Shown: positions 28,417 to 37,656, counted from the first letter of the stretch. The stretch is DNA of 64,000 nucleotides from JACMQX01 sp044225675 (GCA_044225675.1 JBGAIH010000023.1:1-64000); one strand, 5' to 3'. The notes: generated by a model not told the origin, from the sequence alone. Numbers and translations: made by a program.

Positions 28417-29748
28417 GTGCCCATTGTGACCACCAAGCCCTATACCGCCCAGAACGACACCATCTACGGCAGTGCGCTCGACGACGTCCTTGACGGCGGC
28501 CTGGGCAACGACTACCTCGCCGGCGGCGGCGGTGCCGACACCTACCACTGGGGCAGCGGCTCAGGGCAGGACACCATCAACAACTATGACGACGACGGAC
28601 TCGGCCTCAAGAAGGACCGGCTCGTGCTCGGCGCCAGCGTCACGACAGCCAACCTGAAGCTCACCCGCAAGGGCAACGACCTGATGCTGTCCATCACCGG
28701 GACGACGGACACGCTGCGCGTCATGAACTACTTCGTCTATGACGGCACGTCGGGCTTTGTTCTCGACGAGATCAAGTTCGACAACGGAACCATCTGGGAC
28801 ATCGCCGAAGTCAAGAATCGGGTGCTCTCGTCCTCGTCCGGCGACGATCTGCTCACGGGCTATGCCAGCAACGACACGCTGAGCGGAGGCGACGGCAACG
28901 ACATCCTCTACGGCAACGCGGGCGATGACACGCTGGACGGCGAAGCGGGTGCCGACACCCTCTATGGCGGAATCGGCAATGACAAGCTTTCCGGTGGCCT
29001 CGGCAATGACAACCTGAACGGCGAGGCCGGCGACGACATGCTCGACGGCGGCGCAGGCAGCGACACGCTCTATGGTGGTGACGGCATTGACACACTGACG
29101 GGCGGCGCCGATGCCGACAGCCTCTACGGCGGCAACGGCAATGACGACCTGCAAGGCGGCGATGGCAATGACCAGCTCGACGCGGGCGCGGGCGACGACA
29201 AGCTCGACGGCGGAGCCGGCAACGATGTGCTGTACGGCTATGCCGGCAACGACAGCCTCGCCGGCGGCGCCGGACAGGACAGGCTCTCAGGCCATGACGG
29301 CAATGACACCCTCAACGGCGGCGCGGGTGATGATGCGCTCGACGGCGGCGCTGGCAATGACGTCTATCAGTTCGGCAAGGGCGGCGGCTCCGACGTGATC
29401 ACGAACTACGACGCCTCGGGCACCGACAACGACCGCATCGTGATCGACGCGGGCGTGAGCACGAACCAGCTGTGGCTCGCGCACGTCGGCAACGATCTGC
29501 AGCTCACGCTGATCGAAACTGGCGACAAGCTGACCGTCCGCAACTGGTACGGCGGCGCGGCCAACCGGCTCGACAGCATCGAGCTGGCCGGGAGCGATGG
29601 TGCAGCCGGCAAACGGCTGCTCCAAAGCCAGGTGGAAGGGCTGGTGTCCGCGATGGCGGCCTTTGCCGTGCCGGCAGCGGGCACCACCAGTCTTCCGGCC
29701 AACTACCAGACGACGCTCAATCCGATCCTCGCATCCAGCTGGCAGTGA
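28417..29748 (+). CDS. RTX calcium-binding secreted protein
   Basis: The product has 443 residues. About 19 consecutive nonapeptides of the form GG-x-G-x-D-x-L-x (28850-29360) bind calcium in a parallel beta-roll. The array is flanked by two copies of a haemolysin-associated domain: DTYHWGSGSGQDTI ... DRLVLGASV before it and DVYQFGKGGGSDVI ... DRIVIDAGV after it. No catalytic domain is present, so it may be structural. No signal peptide is seen, so type I secretion is expected; the exporter is not in this window. A GTG start at 28417 with GGAGA six bases upstream is preferred over a GTG at 28375. A terminator follows. Confidence 0.88.
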   Translation: MPIVTTKPYTAQNDTIYGSALDDVLDGGLGNDYLAGGGGADTYHWGSGSGQDTINNYDDDGLGLKKDRLVLGASVTTANLKLTRKGNDLMLSITGTTDTLRVMNYFVYDGTSGFVLDEIKFDNGTIWDIAEVKNRVLSSSSGDDLLTGYASNDTLSGGDGNDILYGNAGDDTLDGEAGADTLYGGIGNDKLSGGLGNDNLNGEAGDDMLDGGAGSDTLYGGDGIDTLTGGADADSLYGGNGNDDLQGGDGNDQLDAGAGDDKLDGGAGNDVLYGYAGNDSLAGGAGQDRLSGHDGNDTLNGGAGDDALDGGAGNDVYQFGKGGGSDVITNYDASGTDNDRIVIDAGVSTNQLWLAHVGNDLQLTLIETGDKLTVRNWYGGAANRLDSIELAGSDGAAGKRLLQSQVEGLVSAMAAFAVPAAGTTSLPANYQTTLNPILASSWQ

Positions 29749-29776
29749 GCTGAAGCTGCGGCGTCGCTCCAGAACA

Positions 29777-29810
29777 AGCCCTCGTCGATCATCGGCGAGG
29801 GCTTTTTTTT
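29777..29810 (+). terminator. Intrinsic terminator after the RTX gene
   Basis: AGCCCTCG (29777-29784) pairs with CGAGGGCT (29796-29803) around an 11-base loop, followed by eight T ending at 29810. It lies 29 bases after the RTX stop, ahead of the convergent reductase gene. Confidence 0.9.
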
Positions 29811-29837
29811 GGGGTGACGCCGCGCGCTGGCCCTGCG

Positions 29838-30881
29838 TCAGTCGGGGGCCACCTGCAACACCAGCTTGCCGAAGTTCGCGCCCGAGAACAGGCGGGACAA
29901 GGCCTCGGGAAAGGTGTCAAGGCCGGTGGCGACATCTTCCTTGCTCTTCATTCGCCCGTCCCGCAGATAGCCGGCCATCTCGGCCACGGCCACGTGGTAA
30001 CGGTCGGCATAGTCGAACACCACCATGCCCTGCATGCGGGCGCGGTTGACCAGCAGTGACAGGTAGTTCTTCGGCCCCTGCACCGGCGTCGTGTTGTTGT
30101 ACTGGCTGATCGCGCCACAGATGACGATGCGGGCGCCGCGCGCCAGCTTGGCCAGCACGTCGTCGAGGATGTCGCCGCCCACGTTGTCGAAGTAGACGTT
30201 CACGCCGTTCGGGCAGTGCTCCTTGAGGCCGGCGCGCACGCTGCTGGCGGCGTCCTTGTAGTCGATGCACGCGTCGAAGCCGAGTTCGTTCACCACCCAG
30301 TCGCACTTGGCCCTGCCGCCCGCGATGCCCACGACGCGGCAGCCCTTGATCTTCGCGAGCTGGCCCACGGTCTGGCCGACGGCGCCGGCGGCGCCCGAGA
30401 CGACCACGGTGTCGCCAGGCTGCGGCTGGCCGACGTCGAGCAGGCCGAAGTAGGCCGTCATCCCGGGCATGCCGAGCACGTTGAGCCATTGGTTGGGCGT
30501 GCCCAGGCGGGTGTCGATCCGGAACAGGCCCTGGCGGCGCACCTGCTCGCCACTGACGGTTGCATACTCCTGGGCCCCGAGCGTGCCCGACACGAGGTCG
30601 CCCACCGCAAAAGCCGGGTTCTTCGACGCGATCACGCGGCCCACGCCGCCTGCGCGCATGACCTCGCCAATGCCCACCGGCGGGATGTAGCTCTTGCCTT
30701 CATTCATCCAGCCGCGCATCGCGGGGTCGAGCGAGATCACGAGCGTCTTGACCACGACGGCGCCGTCCCCGGGCTCGGCTACCGGCTCGGTGGTGAAGTT
30801 CCAGTTGTCGCGCGTGGCCATGCCGATGGGCCGGGAGGCCAGGCGGACCTGGTGATTGACGAGATCGGTCAGGGCGGTCAT
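29838..30881 (-). CDS. NADP-dependent oxidoreductase (zinc-independent MDR, CurA/leukotriene B4 dehydrogenase type)
   Basis: A 347-residue medium-chain dehydrogenase/reductase. The N-terminal GroES-like domain carries SLDPAMRGWMNEGKSY, the hallmark of the double-bond reductase branch (CurA/YncB, PTGR). The Rossmann domain has VVSGAAGAVGQTVGQLAKIKG near residue 150. The zinc-ligand cysteines of alcohol dehydrogenases are missing. The expected reaction is NADPH-dependent reduction of alpha,beta-unsaturated carbonyls. The ATG at 30881 is followed by the family start (HQVRLASRPIGMAT). It is convergent with the RTX gene and monocistronic. Confidence 0.92.
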   Translation of the reverse strand: MTALTDLVNHQVRLASRPIGMATRDNWNFTTEPVAEPGDGAVVVKTLVISLDPAMRGWMNEGKSYIPPVGIGEVMRAGGVGRVIASKNPAFAVGDLVSGTLGAQEYATVSGEQVRRQGLFRIDTRLGTPNQWLNVLGMPGMTAYFGLLDVGQPQPGDTVVVSGAAGAVGQTVGQLAKIKGCRVVGIAGGRAKCDWVVNELGFDACIDYKDAASSVRAGLKEHCPNGVNVYFDNVGGDILDDVLAKLARGARIVICGAISQYNNTTPVQGPKNYLSLLVNRARMQGMVVFDYADRYHVAVAEMAGYLRDGRMKSKEDVATGLDTFPEALSRLFSGANFGKLVLQVAPD

Positions 30882-31288
30882 GAGGTGTCTCCTGGAAGTT
30901 AGGGCTGTTTCGAGGCTGTCGATGCCGCGATGGTAGCCAGTCCCGCCCCTCGCCGGGGTAGCTTTTGCGACAGCGCTTCATGACCGACTGTTCGCTGTCG
31001 CACCGAGTCCGGCGGCGGCGCCCATTACCCTTGGTCAGCGCTCAGGGCGACGGGGGCAGACGCCAGTCAGACGTCCGGCCGCGCTTCGGCGGACGAAGTA
31101 CGGCGGGCGAGGAAAACTGTCAGCAGTGGTGTCTGCTTCCAGACGCCGGTCAGGCAACTTTCACGCCGCTGTGCTGTAATGAATTGGCCGTTCCTTGCGA
31201 CTGATGCGATACGCATGCGAACCATCACACCCACGTGGAGCGGACCGGGGCGGTCCGTTTCCCCAACCCTCTCGCGGAGACCCGGAAC
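30882..31288. other. Divergent intergenic region, no gene seen
   Basis: This 407-base spacer separates the reductase (minus) from egtB (plus) and should hold both promoters. It is mildly less GC-rich near 31130-31230. I see no convincing gene, RNA or operator. A GTG in frame with egtB at 31235 could extend that gene by 18 residues, but without family similarity. Confidence 0.5.
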
Positions 31289-32575
31289 GTGACCCAACGC
31301 CCCCATTTTCTTGACCTTGCCCCGACCGATCGCACGGCAGTGGCCGCGCCCGGGCGGGCGGCGCTCGCGGCCCGCTATGCCGACGTGCGCGCCCACAGCG
31401 CGGCGCTCGCTGCCCCGCTGTCGCCGGAGGACCAGTGCATCCAGTCCATGCCCGACGCGAGCCCGACCAAATGGCATCTGGCGCACACCAGCTGGTTCTT
31501 CGAGGCGGTGGTGCTGCGGCCGCACCTGCCGGGCTACCGCGCCTTCGACGACCGCTATTTCTATCTCTTCAACTCCTACTATGAAGCGCTCGGGCCGCGC
31601 CATCCGCGTCCGCAGCGCGGCCTGCTGAGCCGGCCTTCGGTGGACGAGGTGCTTGCCTATCGCGGGCATGTGGATGCGGCCATGCAGGAGTTCATCGCCT
31701 GCGCACCCGAGGCCGCCTGGGCTGAGGCCCGGCCACTCGTCACGCTCGGTCTGCACCATGAGCAGCAGCACCAGGAGCTGCTGCTCACCGACATTCTTCA
31801 CGCGCTGTCGTGCAACCCGCTGCTGCCGGCCTACCGGCCGACCGAGGCGCCCGCGCTGCGGCTGGCCCAGGCCGTGCCTGCGGCGCAGTGGGTCGAGCTG
31901 CCCGGCGGCGTGGTCCAGGTCGGTTGCGACCCGTCCCAGGGTGCGCATGATTTCGCATTCGACAACGAGACGCCGCGCCATGCCGCCCTGCTGCGGCCCT
32001 ATGCGCTGGCCGACCGGCTGGTCAATTGCGGCGACTTCGCGCAGTTCATCGCCGATGGCGGCTACGAGCGCCCGCAACTGTGGCTGTCGGACGGCTGGGC
32101 GGCCGTGCAGGCCGGCGGCTGGCACGCTCCGGCCTACTGGCTGGCTCCGGGCGATCCGCGCGCGCCCTCGTCTTCGGGCTGGCAGGTGTTCGGGCTGGAC
32201 GGCGTGCGGCCGCTCGATGCGGCCGCGCCGGTGAGTCAGCTGAGCTTCTACGAGGCGGCGGCCTATGCCGAGTGGGCCGGCGCGCGTCTGCCCACCGAGT
32301 TCGAGTGGGAGGCCGCCTATGGCGCGCCAGGCCTGTCGCAGATGACCGGCCACCTGTGGCAGTGGACGCGCTCATCCTATGACCCGTACCCGGGCTTCCG
32401 CCCGATGGAGGGCGCCGTGGCCGAATACAACGGCAAGTTCATGGTGGGCCAGCTGGTGCTGCGCGGCAGCAGCCTGGCCACGCCCGAGGGCCATGCGCGG
32501 CCCACCTACCGCAACTTCTTTCCGCCAGCCGCGCGCTGGCAATTCTCCGGCCTGCGCCTTGCGAGGGACCTATGA
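31289..32575 (+). CDS. egtB: Ergothioneine biosynthesis sulfoxide synthase EgtB
   Basis: EgtB is the non-haem iron enzyme that joins trimethylhistidine to a thiol donor (cysteine or gamma-glutamylcysteine) with oxygen. The 428-residue product has a DinB-like N-terminal domain with the iron histidines His63 (in KWHLAHT), His157 and His161 (in HHEQQHQE), then a formylglycine-enzyme/sulphatase-modifying-factor domain ending NGKFMVGQLVLRGSS ... YRNFFPP. A GTG start at 31289 with GGAGA eight bases upstream is chosen. Its stop overlaps the start of egtD (ATGA), so the two are coupled. No egtA, egtC or egtE is present, consistent with a short pathway using cysteine directly. Confidence 0.94.
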   Translation: MTQRPHFLDLAPTDRTAVAAPGRAALAARYADVRAHSAALAAPLSPEDQCIQSMPDASPTKWHLAHTSWFFEAVVLRPHLPGYRAFDDRYFYLFNSYYEALGPRHPRPQRGLLSRPSVDEVLAYRGHVDAAMQEFIACAPEAAWAEARPLVTLGLHHEQQHQELLLTDILHALSCNPLLPAYRPTEAPALRLAQAVPAAQWVELPGGVVQVGCDPSQGAHDFAFDNETPRHAALLRPYALADRLVNCGDFAQFIADGGYERPQLWLSDGWAAVQAGGWHAPAYWLAPGDPRAPSSSGWQVFGLDGVRPLDAAAPVSQLSFYEAAAYAEWAGARLPTEFEWEAAYGAPGLSQMTGHLWQWTRSSYDPYPGFRPMEGAVAEYNGKFMVGQLVLRGSSLATPEGHARPTYRNFFPPAARWQFSGLRLARDL

Positions 32576-33573
32576 CACCTGTTGTTGCACTGCGGGCGAC
32601 GCGCCCGCGCGAGAGCGATTTGCCGGTCGTGCACGCGCCGGCCGGCGGATTTGGCCAGGGCCTGCTGGACGCACTCGGCCGCTGGCCGCGCGCGATCTCG
32701 CCCAAGTACTTCTACGACGCCCGCGGCTCCGCGCTGTTCGACGCCATCTGCGATCTGCCCGAGTACTACCCGACGCGCACCGAGCTGGGCATTCTGCGAC
32801 GCCACGCGGGCGAGATCGCCGCGCAGATCGGGCCGCAGGCCGACATCGTGGAGTACGGCGCGGGCTCGCTGCGCAAGGTGCGCCTGCTGCTCGACGCGGC
32901 GGATCGTCCGGCGCGCTTCGTGCCGGTCGACATCTCGGGCGAGCATCTGACGCAGGCGGCCGCCGCCCTGCGTGCCGACTATCCGGGTCTGGCGGTCGAG
33001 CCGGTGGTGGCCGACTACACCCAGCCGTTCCAGCTGCCCGAACGGGGTGCGGGCGCCGCGCCGGGCCGGCGCATCGGCTTCTTCCCGGGCTCGACCATCG
33101 GCAATTTCAGCCATGACGAGGCGCTGCGCTTTCTGCGCATGGCGGCGCGCCAACTGCGCGGCGGTGCCCTGCTGCTGGGCGCCGATCTCGTCAAGGATCC
33201 GGCGCGGCTGCATGCGGCCTACAACGACAGCCAGGGCGTGACGGCGGCCTTCAACCTCAACCTGCTGGCGCGCGCCAACCGGGAGCTGGGTGCGGACTTC
33301 GACCTCGGCGCCTTCGCTCACGCGGCTTTCTACAATGCGCCGCAGAGCCGCATCGAGATGCACCTGATGAGCCTGGCGCGCCAGCGCGTCCATGTGCTGG
33401 GCCGCAGCTTCGAGCTGGAAGAAGGCGAGACGCTGCACACCGAGAATTCGCACAAGTTCACACCGGACAGCCTGCGCGCGCTGGCCAAGGCCGCGGGCTT
33501 CGTGCCCGGTCCGGTGTGGACCGATCCCGAGCGCCTGTTCAGCCTGCACTGGCTGGAGGCGCCCGGCCCCTGA
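32572..33573 (+). CDS. egtD: L-histidine N(alpha)-methyltransferase EgtD
   Basis: EgtD uses three SAM to convert histidine to hercynine, the first step of ergothioneine synthesis. The 333-residue product shows the family start PKYFYDARGSALFDAICDLP-x-YYPTRTE, SAM motif I EYGAGSLRK (about residue 97) and FFPGSTIGNF (about residue 165). The start overlaps the egtB stop by four bases. A DUF427 gene follows 16 bases downstream and may be part of the operon. Confidence 0.95.
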   Translation: MTPVVALRATRPRESDLPVVHAPAGGFGQGLLDALGRWPRAISPKYFYDARGSALFDAICDLPEYYPTRTELGILRRHAGEIAAQIGPQADIVEYGAGSLRKVRLLLDAADRPARFVPVDISGEHLTQAAAALRADYPGLAVEPVVADYTQPFQLPERGAGAAPGRRIGFFPGSTIGNFSHDEALRFLRMAARQLRGGALLLGADLVKDPARLHAAYNDSQGVTAAFNLNLLARANRELGADFDLGAFAHAAFYNAPQSRIEMHLMSLARQRVHVLGRSFELEEGETLHTENSHKFTPDSLRALAKAAGFVPGPVWTDPERLFSLHWLEAPGP

Positions 33574-33589
33574 ACCGAACGGAGACCCC

Positions 33590-33871
33590 ATGAAAGCCAT
33601 CTGGAACGACACCGTCATCGCCGAGAGCGACGACACCGTGGTGGTCGAAGGCAACCACTACTTTCCGGCCGATTCGCTGCGCCGCGAGTACGTGACCTTC
33701 AGCAACCACAAGACGACCTGTGCCTGGAAGGGCCAGGCCAGCTACTACTCGCTGATCGTCAATGGCGAGCTCAACCCCGATGCCGTCTGGTACTACCTCG
33801 ACCCCAAGCCCGAGGCCCAGATGGTGCGCGACCGCGTCGCGTTCTGGAAGGGCGTGAAGGTCACGGCCTGA
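33590..33871 (+). CDS. DUF427 domain-containing protein
   Basis: The 93-residue single-domain protein (PF04248) carries NHYFPADSLRREY and the TTCAWKGQASYYSL motif typical of DUF427. GGAG six bases upstream sets the start. It trails egtBD by 16 bases in the same direction and is probably co-transcribed. The function of DUF427 is unknown; its link with ergothioneine genes here is positional only. Confidence 0.9.
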   Translation: MKAIWNDTVIAESDDTVVVEGNHYFPADSLRREYVTFSNHKTTCAWKGQASYYSLIVNGELNPDAVWYYLDPKPEAQMVRDRVAFWKGVKVTA

Positions 33872-33990
33872 CCGGCCTGGCCTGAGGCCGGGGTGCAGGC
33901 ATGCAGGGCCCCGGCGGCTCTGCTAGGCTCGGGATCGCGCCAGGCGATGAGGCCTGGGCGCGCCAGCCCGTTGCCTGATCTGCCGCCTCC

Positions 33991-34824
33991 ATGATCCTCT
34001 CGCCTGCCTATACCTACCCCAGCCAACTCGACACGCTGCTCGCCCAGCGCGGCCACGCCGTGCTCAGCCCCGCCGGCGTGTGCGAACTCGCCGGCTGCTC
34101 TCCTGACGAACTCGCCGCGCTGGCGCCGAGCTGGAACGCGCTGGCGCCCGACGGCTACCTCAAGGACGGCGGCCGCTACCGCAAGCGTCGTCACGCCAGC
34201 TTCGTGGTGCGGGGCGGTGCCGTCGAGCAGGTGGCGCATCGCGCGCACTGGCAACCGGTCGAGTACAACGCCCTGCACGGCGGCATGGAGCGCTGGTTCG
34301 AGCCGATGGAGCCTGCGGTGACCGGCGCGCCGGTCTGGCCGCGCCTCCTGGCCGCGCTGGCGGGCGTGGCAGGCCGCATGCGGTCGGCCACGCCGGCGCG
34401 TGAGGCGGGGCGCGGTGCACTGTCCGGTGGCGACGGTGCCTCCCGTGCCGGCACCGCATCGGACCCCGGTCCCTGGTATGTCGAGGCCCATCAGTTCCGC
34501 ATCGACACGACCGACGGCATCGGCCGGCCGACTCCCGAGGGCGCGCATCGCGACGGGGTCGATCTGGTGGCGGTGTTCCTCGTGGGGCGCGACGGCATCA
34601 AGGGCGGAGAAACGCGGGTGTTCGAGTCGCTCGGCCCGAACGGCCAGCGTTTCACCATGACCGAGCCCTGGTCGCTGCTGCTGCTGGACGACACCCGCGT
34701 GATCCACGAGTCCACGCCGATCCAGCCGACGGGTCTGGGCGGCCACCGTGACACGCTGGTGGTCACCTGCCGTCTGGGCGGCTTCCAGGACATGCAACCA
34801 TTGCGGCAGGTCAACAGTTCCTGA
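33991..34824 (+). CDS. 2-oxoglutarate-Fe(II) dioxygenase family protein
   Basis: A 277-residue PF10014-type dioxygenase, the family of L-isoleucine 4-hydroxylase. The iron ligands are His and Asp in GAHRDGVD and the distal His in DDTRVIHESTPI; an Arg in GGHRDTLVVTCR probably binds 2-oxoglutarate. The expected activity is hydroxylation of a free amino acid, here of unknown identity. A Gly/Ala/Arg-rich insert of about 25 residues (near residues 130-155) interrupts the region before the core and is probably a loop. Separated from the DUF427 gene by 119 bases, it may be independent of egtBD. Confidence 0.85.
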   Translation: MILSPAYTYPSQLDTLLAQRGHAVLSPAGVCELAGCSPDELAALAPSWNALAPDGYLKDGGRYRKRRHASFVVRGGAVEQVAHRAHWQPVEYNALHGGMERWFEPMEPAVTGAPVWPRLLAALAGVAGRMRSATPAREAGRGALSGGDGASRAGTASDPGPWYVEAHQFRIDTTDGIGRPTPEGAHRDGVDLVAVFLVGRDGIKGGETRVFESLGPNGQRFTMTEPWSLLLLDDTRVIHESTPIQPTGLGGHRDTLVVTCRLGGFQDMQPLRQVNSS

Positions 34825-34911
34825 CTCCCGCTGGCATCGCTGCGGCGGGCGGCGTAGCATGGGTCTTCAGGCTACAAGGGCCTGTCATCCATTGCATCAA
34901 AAGGGGGCACC

Positions 34912-35349
34912 ATGTTCAAGCACATCCTCGTTCCGGTCGACGGCTCCGGCACGTCCGGTCTCGCACTGGCCAAGGCCGTTGGCCTGGCGCGCGCATTCGG
35001 CGCCGCCACGACGGTCGTCTACGTCATCGATCCCTATCCGTTCACCGGCATCGGCACGGACGCCGCCTTCGGCCAGGCCCAGTACCTCACGGCCGCCAAG
35101 GCCGAGTCGGCCGAGGCGATCACCGCTGCACGCAAGGCCTTCGACGCGGCGGGACTGGCCGTGGACACGCGCGTGGTCGAGGGCCACTCGGTCTGGCAGG
35201 GCATTCTCGACACCGCCGCAGCCGTCGGAGCCGACCTGCTCGTGATGGGCTCGCATGGCCGGCGCGGGCTCGAGAAGCTGGTGCTGGGCAGCACCACACA
35301 GCGCGTGCTGTCGCACACCAGTCTGCCGGTGCTTGTGGTGCGGGAGTAA
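34912..35349 (+). CDS. Universal stress protein (UspA family)
   Basis: The 145-residue single Usp domain begins FKHILVPVDGSGTSGLALAKA. The C-terminal ATP-binding motif G-x2-G-x9-G-S/T is present as MGSHGRRGLEKLVLGSTTQ. An AGGGGG site precedes the ATG. It is convergent with the SDR gene 24 bases away. The role is a stress-associated nucleotide-binding protein. Confidence 0.95.
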   Translation: MFKHILVPVDGSGTSGLALAKAVGLARAFGAATTVVYVIDPYPFTGIGTDAAFGQAQYLTAAKAESAEAITAARKAFDAAGLAVDTRVVEGHSVWQGILDTAAAVGADLLVMGSHGRRGLEKLVLGSTTQRVLSHTSLPVLVVRE

Positions 35350-35373
35350 ACCCGCGTGGTGCGGCTCTGAGCT

Positions 35374-36129
35374 TCAGTCGCGGATGTCGGCCACCGGCTG
35401 GCTGCCGAAGTCGTCCCGCGCGAGGAAGGCGAGGATCCGGGCGGCCGCGTCGTCCGGGGTCGCCAGCAGCCCGCGCGTCTTGAGGTTTTCAAAGCTGGCG
35501 CGGTCGGCAAAGCCGGCGTCGTCGGCGCTGCGCAGCTGCACCTGCATGTCGGTGTCGATCACGCCGGGTGCGAGCGAGCACACACGCGCACCGTGGGGCG
35601 AAGGCGCTTCCTCCAGCGCCAGGCATCGGGTGAAGTGATCCAGGCCCGCCTTGGCCGCGCAGTAGGCCGACTGCGCGGCCATCGCGCGGCGGCCGAGCCC
35701 CGATGAGATGTTGAGTACCTTGCGGGGCACCTGCCAGTGCGCCGTCGCGCCCAGGAAGGCCGAGGTCAGCAGCATCGGTGCCTCGAGCCCGACGCGCAGC
35801 GCCTGCGTGAGGCTGGCTGCGTCGGACGTGGCCAGAGGACGCAGCGCGGCGAGGGCCCCGGCGTTGTTGATGAGCGTCGCGCTGGCCGGGCGCGTGCCAG
35901 CCGCTTTCGCCAGCCAGTCGCCGAGCCGCCCGGCCACGGCAGCCGCGTCCGCGAGATCGCAGGACCACTGTTCGAGCCCGGCCCCGCGCTCGCGCGCGGC
36001 GGCAGCCAGGGCGTCGTTCGTGCGCCGCGAGATGCACAGCAGCGTGTGCTCAGGAGAGATCAGTTGCGCCGCCATGGATGCGCCCAGTCCGCGCGAGGCG
36101 CCGGTGAGGATGTAGAGGTGTCGTGTCAT
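35374..36129 (-). CDS. SDR family NAD(P)-dependent oxidoreductase
   Basis: A classical short-chain dehydrogenase of 251 residues. The cofactor motif TGASRGLG lies at residues 9-16, NNAG near residue 88, and the catalytic Ser with YCAAK follows (about residues 143-161). The pattern most resembles sepiapterin-reductase-like SDRs, which favour NADPH. The substrate is not predictable. No clear ribosome site precedes the ATG. Confidence 0.9.
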   Translation of the reverse strand: MTRHLYILTGASRGLGASMAAQLISPEHTLLCISRRTNDALAAAARERGAGLEQWSCDLADAAAVAGRLGDWLAKAAGTRPASATLINNAGALAALRPLATSDAASLTQALRVGLEAPMLLTSAFLGATAHWQVPRKVLNISSGLGRRAMAAQSAYCAAKAGLDHFTRCLALEEAPSPHGARVCSLAPGVIDTDMQVQLRSADDAGFADRASFENLKTRGLLATPDDAAARILAFLARDDFGSQPVADIRD

Positions 36130-36260
36130 CGGGCCATGGTAGCGGCGCGGCGCGCGCCTTGCAGGGGAGCCCCTGCACGGAAGGTGCAGGCAGAGGCGGG
36201 AAGGTGCAAGGACAGGCAGGGACGGGCCGGATCAGGTCGGGTGCGCGGCCCGTCCGGCGT

Positions 36261-36899
36261 TCAGGCCGCCACCGCCAGTGGCAGGCGCGCGATAAGCCCG
36301 CCCTCGGCCGGGCGGAACGGCACCGTCAGCGCGGCGCGCGCCTGCGGGCTGAGGTTGCGCCAGAGAAAGTCGCGCTCGTTGTGCGGATCGCCTTCGACGT
36401 AGAGCTGCGTCGTCAGCAACTCGCGCGGGCCGAGGCGTACCTTCAGGTGGATGTGCGGCGTGCGGCCGCCATAGGCCACGGGCCGGATGGTGCGGAAGCG
36501 GTAGCGTCCCTGCGCGTCGACCGGCACGCGGCCGAATCCCTGGAACGCCGGATCGGCGCGGCCTCCGTCGCCCGGATGGTGGTAGTGGCCCTGCACGTCG
36601 CACTGCCAGATCTCCACCTGCGCGCCGCGCACGGGCTGGCCCGACAGATCGGTGACCACGCCCTCGACCCAGGCCGTCTCGCCGCGCGTGTAGTGCAGGC
36701 TGCCGTTGCGCAGCAGGTCGGCGTCCGCATCGCGCGGCAGTTCGACAGGATAGAACGGGCCCTCGGTCTGCGAGGGCGTCGGGCTGAGGACGGTCGGCGT
36801 CCGGGCGTGCGCGCGCAGCAGCAGGGCCGGTGCGGCGACGAGGGCGACGGCGACCTGGCGGCGGGCCAGCAGGCGGCGTGGTGCGCAGGGCGTGTTCAT
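36261..36899 (-). CDS. Intradiol ring-cleavage dioxygenase, exported
   Basis: The 212-residue protein has an N-terminal signal sequence (residues 1-32, with ALVAAPALLLRAHA) and a dioxygenase_C domain. The Fe(III) ligands fit Tyr in GHYHHPG and His residues in TPHIHLKV. SQTEGPFYP is the conserved start of this periplasmic subgroup. Intradiol enzymes cleave catechols with oxygen; being exported and alone, it probably acts on a catechol outside the cytoplasm and belongs to no pathway gene cluster here. AAGGAG six bases upstream of the ATG sets the start. Confidence 0.9.
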   Translation of the reverse strand: MNTPCAPRRLLARRQVAVALVAAPALLLRAHARTPTVLSPTPSQTEGPFYPVELPRDADADLLRNGSLHYTRGETAWVEGVVTDLSGQPVRGAQVEIWQCDVQGHYHHPGDGGRADPAFQGFGRVPVDAQGRYRFRTIRPVAYGGRTPHIHLKVRLGPRELLTTQLYVEGDPHNERDFLWRNLSPQARAALTVPFRPAEGGLIARLPLAVAA

Positions 36900-36975
36900 G
36901 TCGTGCTCCTTCGGCGGCGGTGCGTGTCCGATGCACGGGCCGCCCGATTGGTTCCCCTGATCTGCCGAGGCTGCG

Positions 36976-37656
36976 TCAGAACGGGGCCGGCAGATGAAAG
37001 GCCAGCGACCGGCCGTCGGCCGGGTGTGTGAAGGCAAGGCGGGCCGCGTGCAGCAGCAGTCGCGCAGCCCGGGCCTGCACGTCGGCCGGCGCATAGAGCG
37101 CATCGCCCAGGATCGGGTGCCCGATGGCCTGCAGGTGGACGCGCAGCTGGTGCGAGCGCCCGGTCACCGGCTCCAGTTCGAGCCGGGTGGCGTCAAGTGG
37201 CGCGTCATGCGCCATGACGCGCCAGCGTGTGAGGCTGGGCTTGCCGTGCGTGGGGTCGACGATGCTCAGTGGCCGACGCGGCCAGTCGAGGGCGATCGGC
37301 AGATCGATCAGGTGCCACGGAGCGTCCGGGCCGGATGGTTCTGCAGCCGGCGCTTCGAGCCGGCCGGCGACCACCGCGACGTAGCGCTTGTGCACCTGTC
37401 GCTGCGCGAAAGCGTCGCTGAGCCGGCGCTGCGCAGTGGCGCCGCGCGCCATCAGCAGCAGGCCGGAGGTGGCCATGTCCAGCCGGTGCACCACCAGGGC
37501 ATCGGGCCACCGGCGCTGCGCCCGCGCCGACAGGCAGTCCTGCTTGTCGGGGCCGCGGCCGGGCACCGACAGCAGGCCGGCAGGCTTGTCCAGCACCAGC
37601 AGGTGCGCGTCTTCGAACAGGGGGAGCAGTTCCATGGCAAGGGGCAGTGGCGCCAT
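36976..37656 (-). CDS. RluA family pseudouridine synthase
   Basis: The enzyme isomerises uridine to pseudouridine in rRNA or tRNA. The catalytic aspartate lies in VVHRLDMATSGLLL, preceded by LLVLDKPAGLLSVPG and followed by GRSHQLRVHL. There is no S4 domain, so it is a compact RluA/TruC-like member of about 226 residues. The Met at 37656 or the one at 37635 is the likely start; neither has a clear ribosome site, and the frame stays open to 37746. The specific target is not identifiable. Confidence 0.9.
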   Translation of the reverse strand: MAPLPLAMELLPLFEDAHLLVLDKPAGLLSVPGRGPDKQDCLSARAQRRWPDALVVHRLDMATSGLLLMARGATAQRRLSDAFAQRQVHKRYVAVVAGRLEAPAAEPSGPDAPWHLIDLPIALDWPRRPLSIVDPTHGKPSLTRWRVMAHDAPLDATRLELEPVTGRSHQLRVHLQAIGHPILGDALYAPADVQARAARLLLHAARLAFTHPADGRSLAFHLPAPF

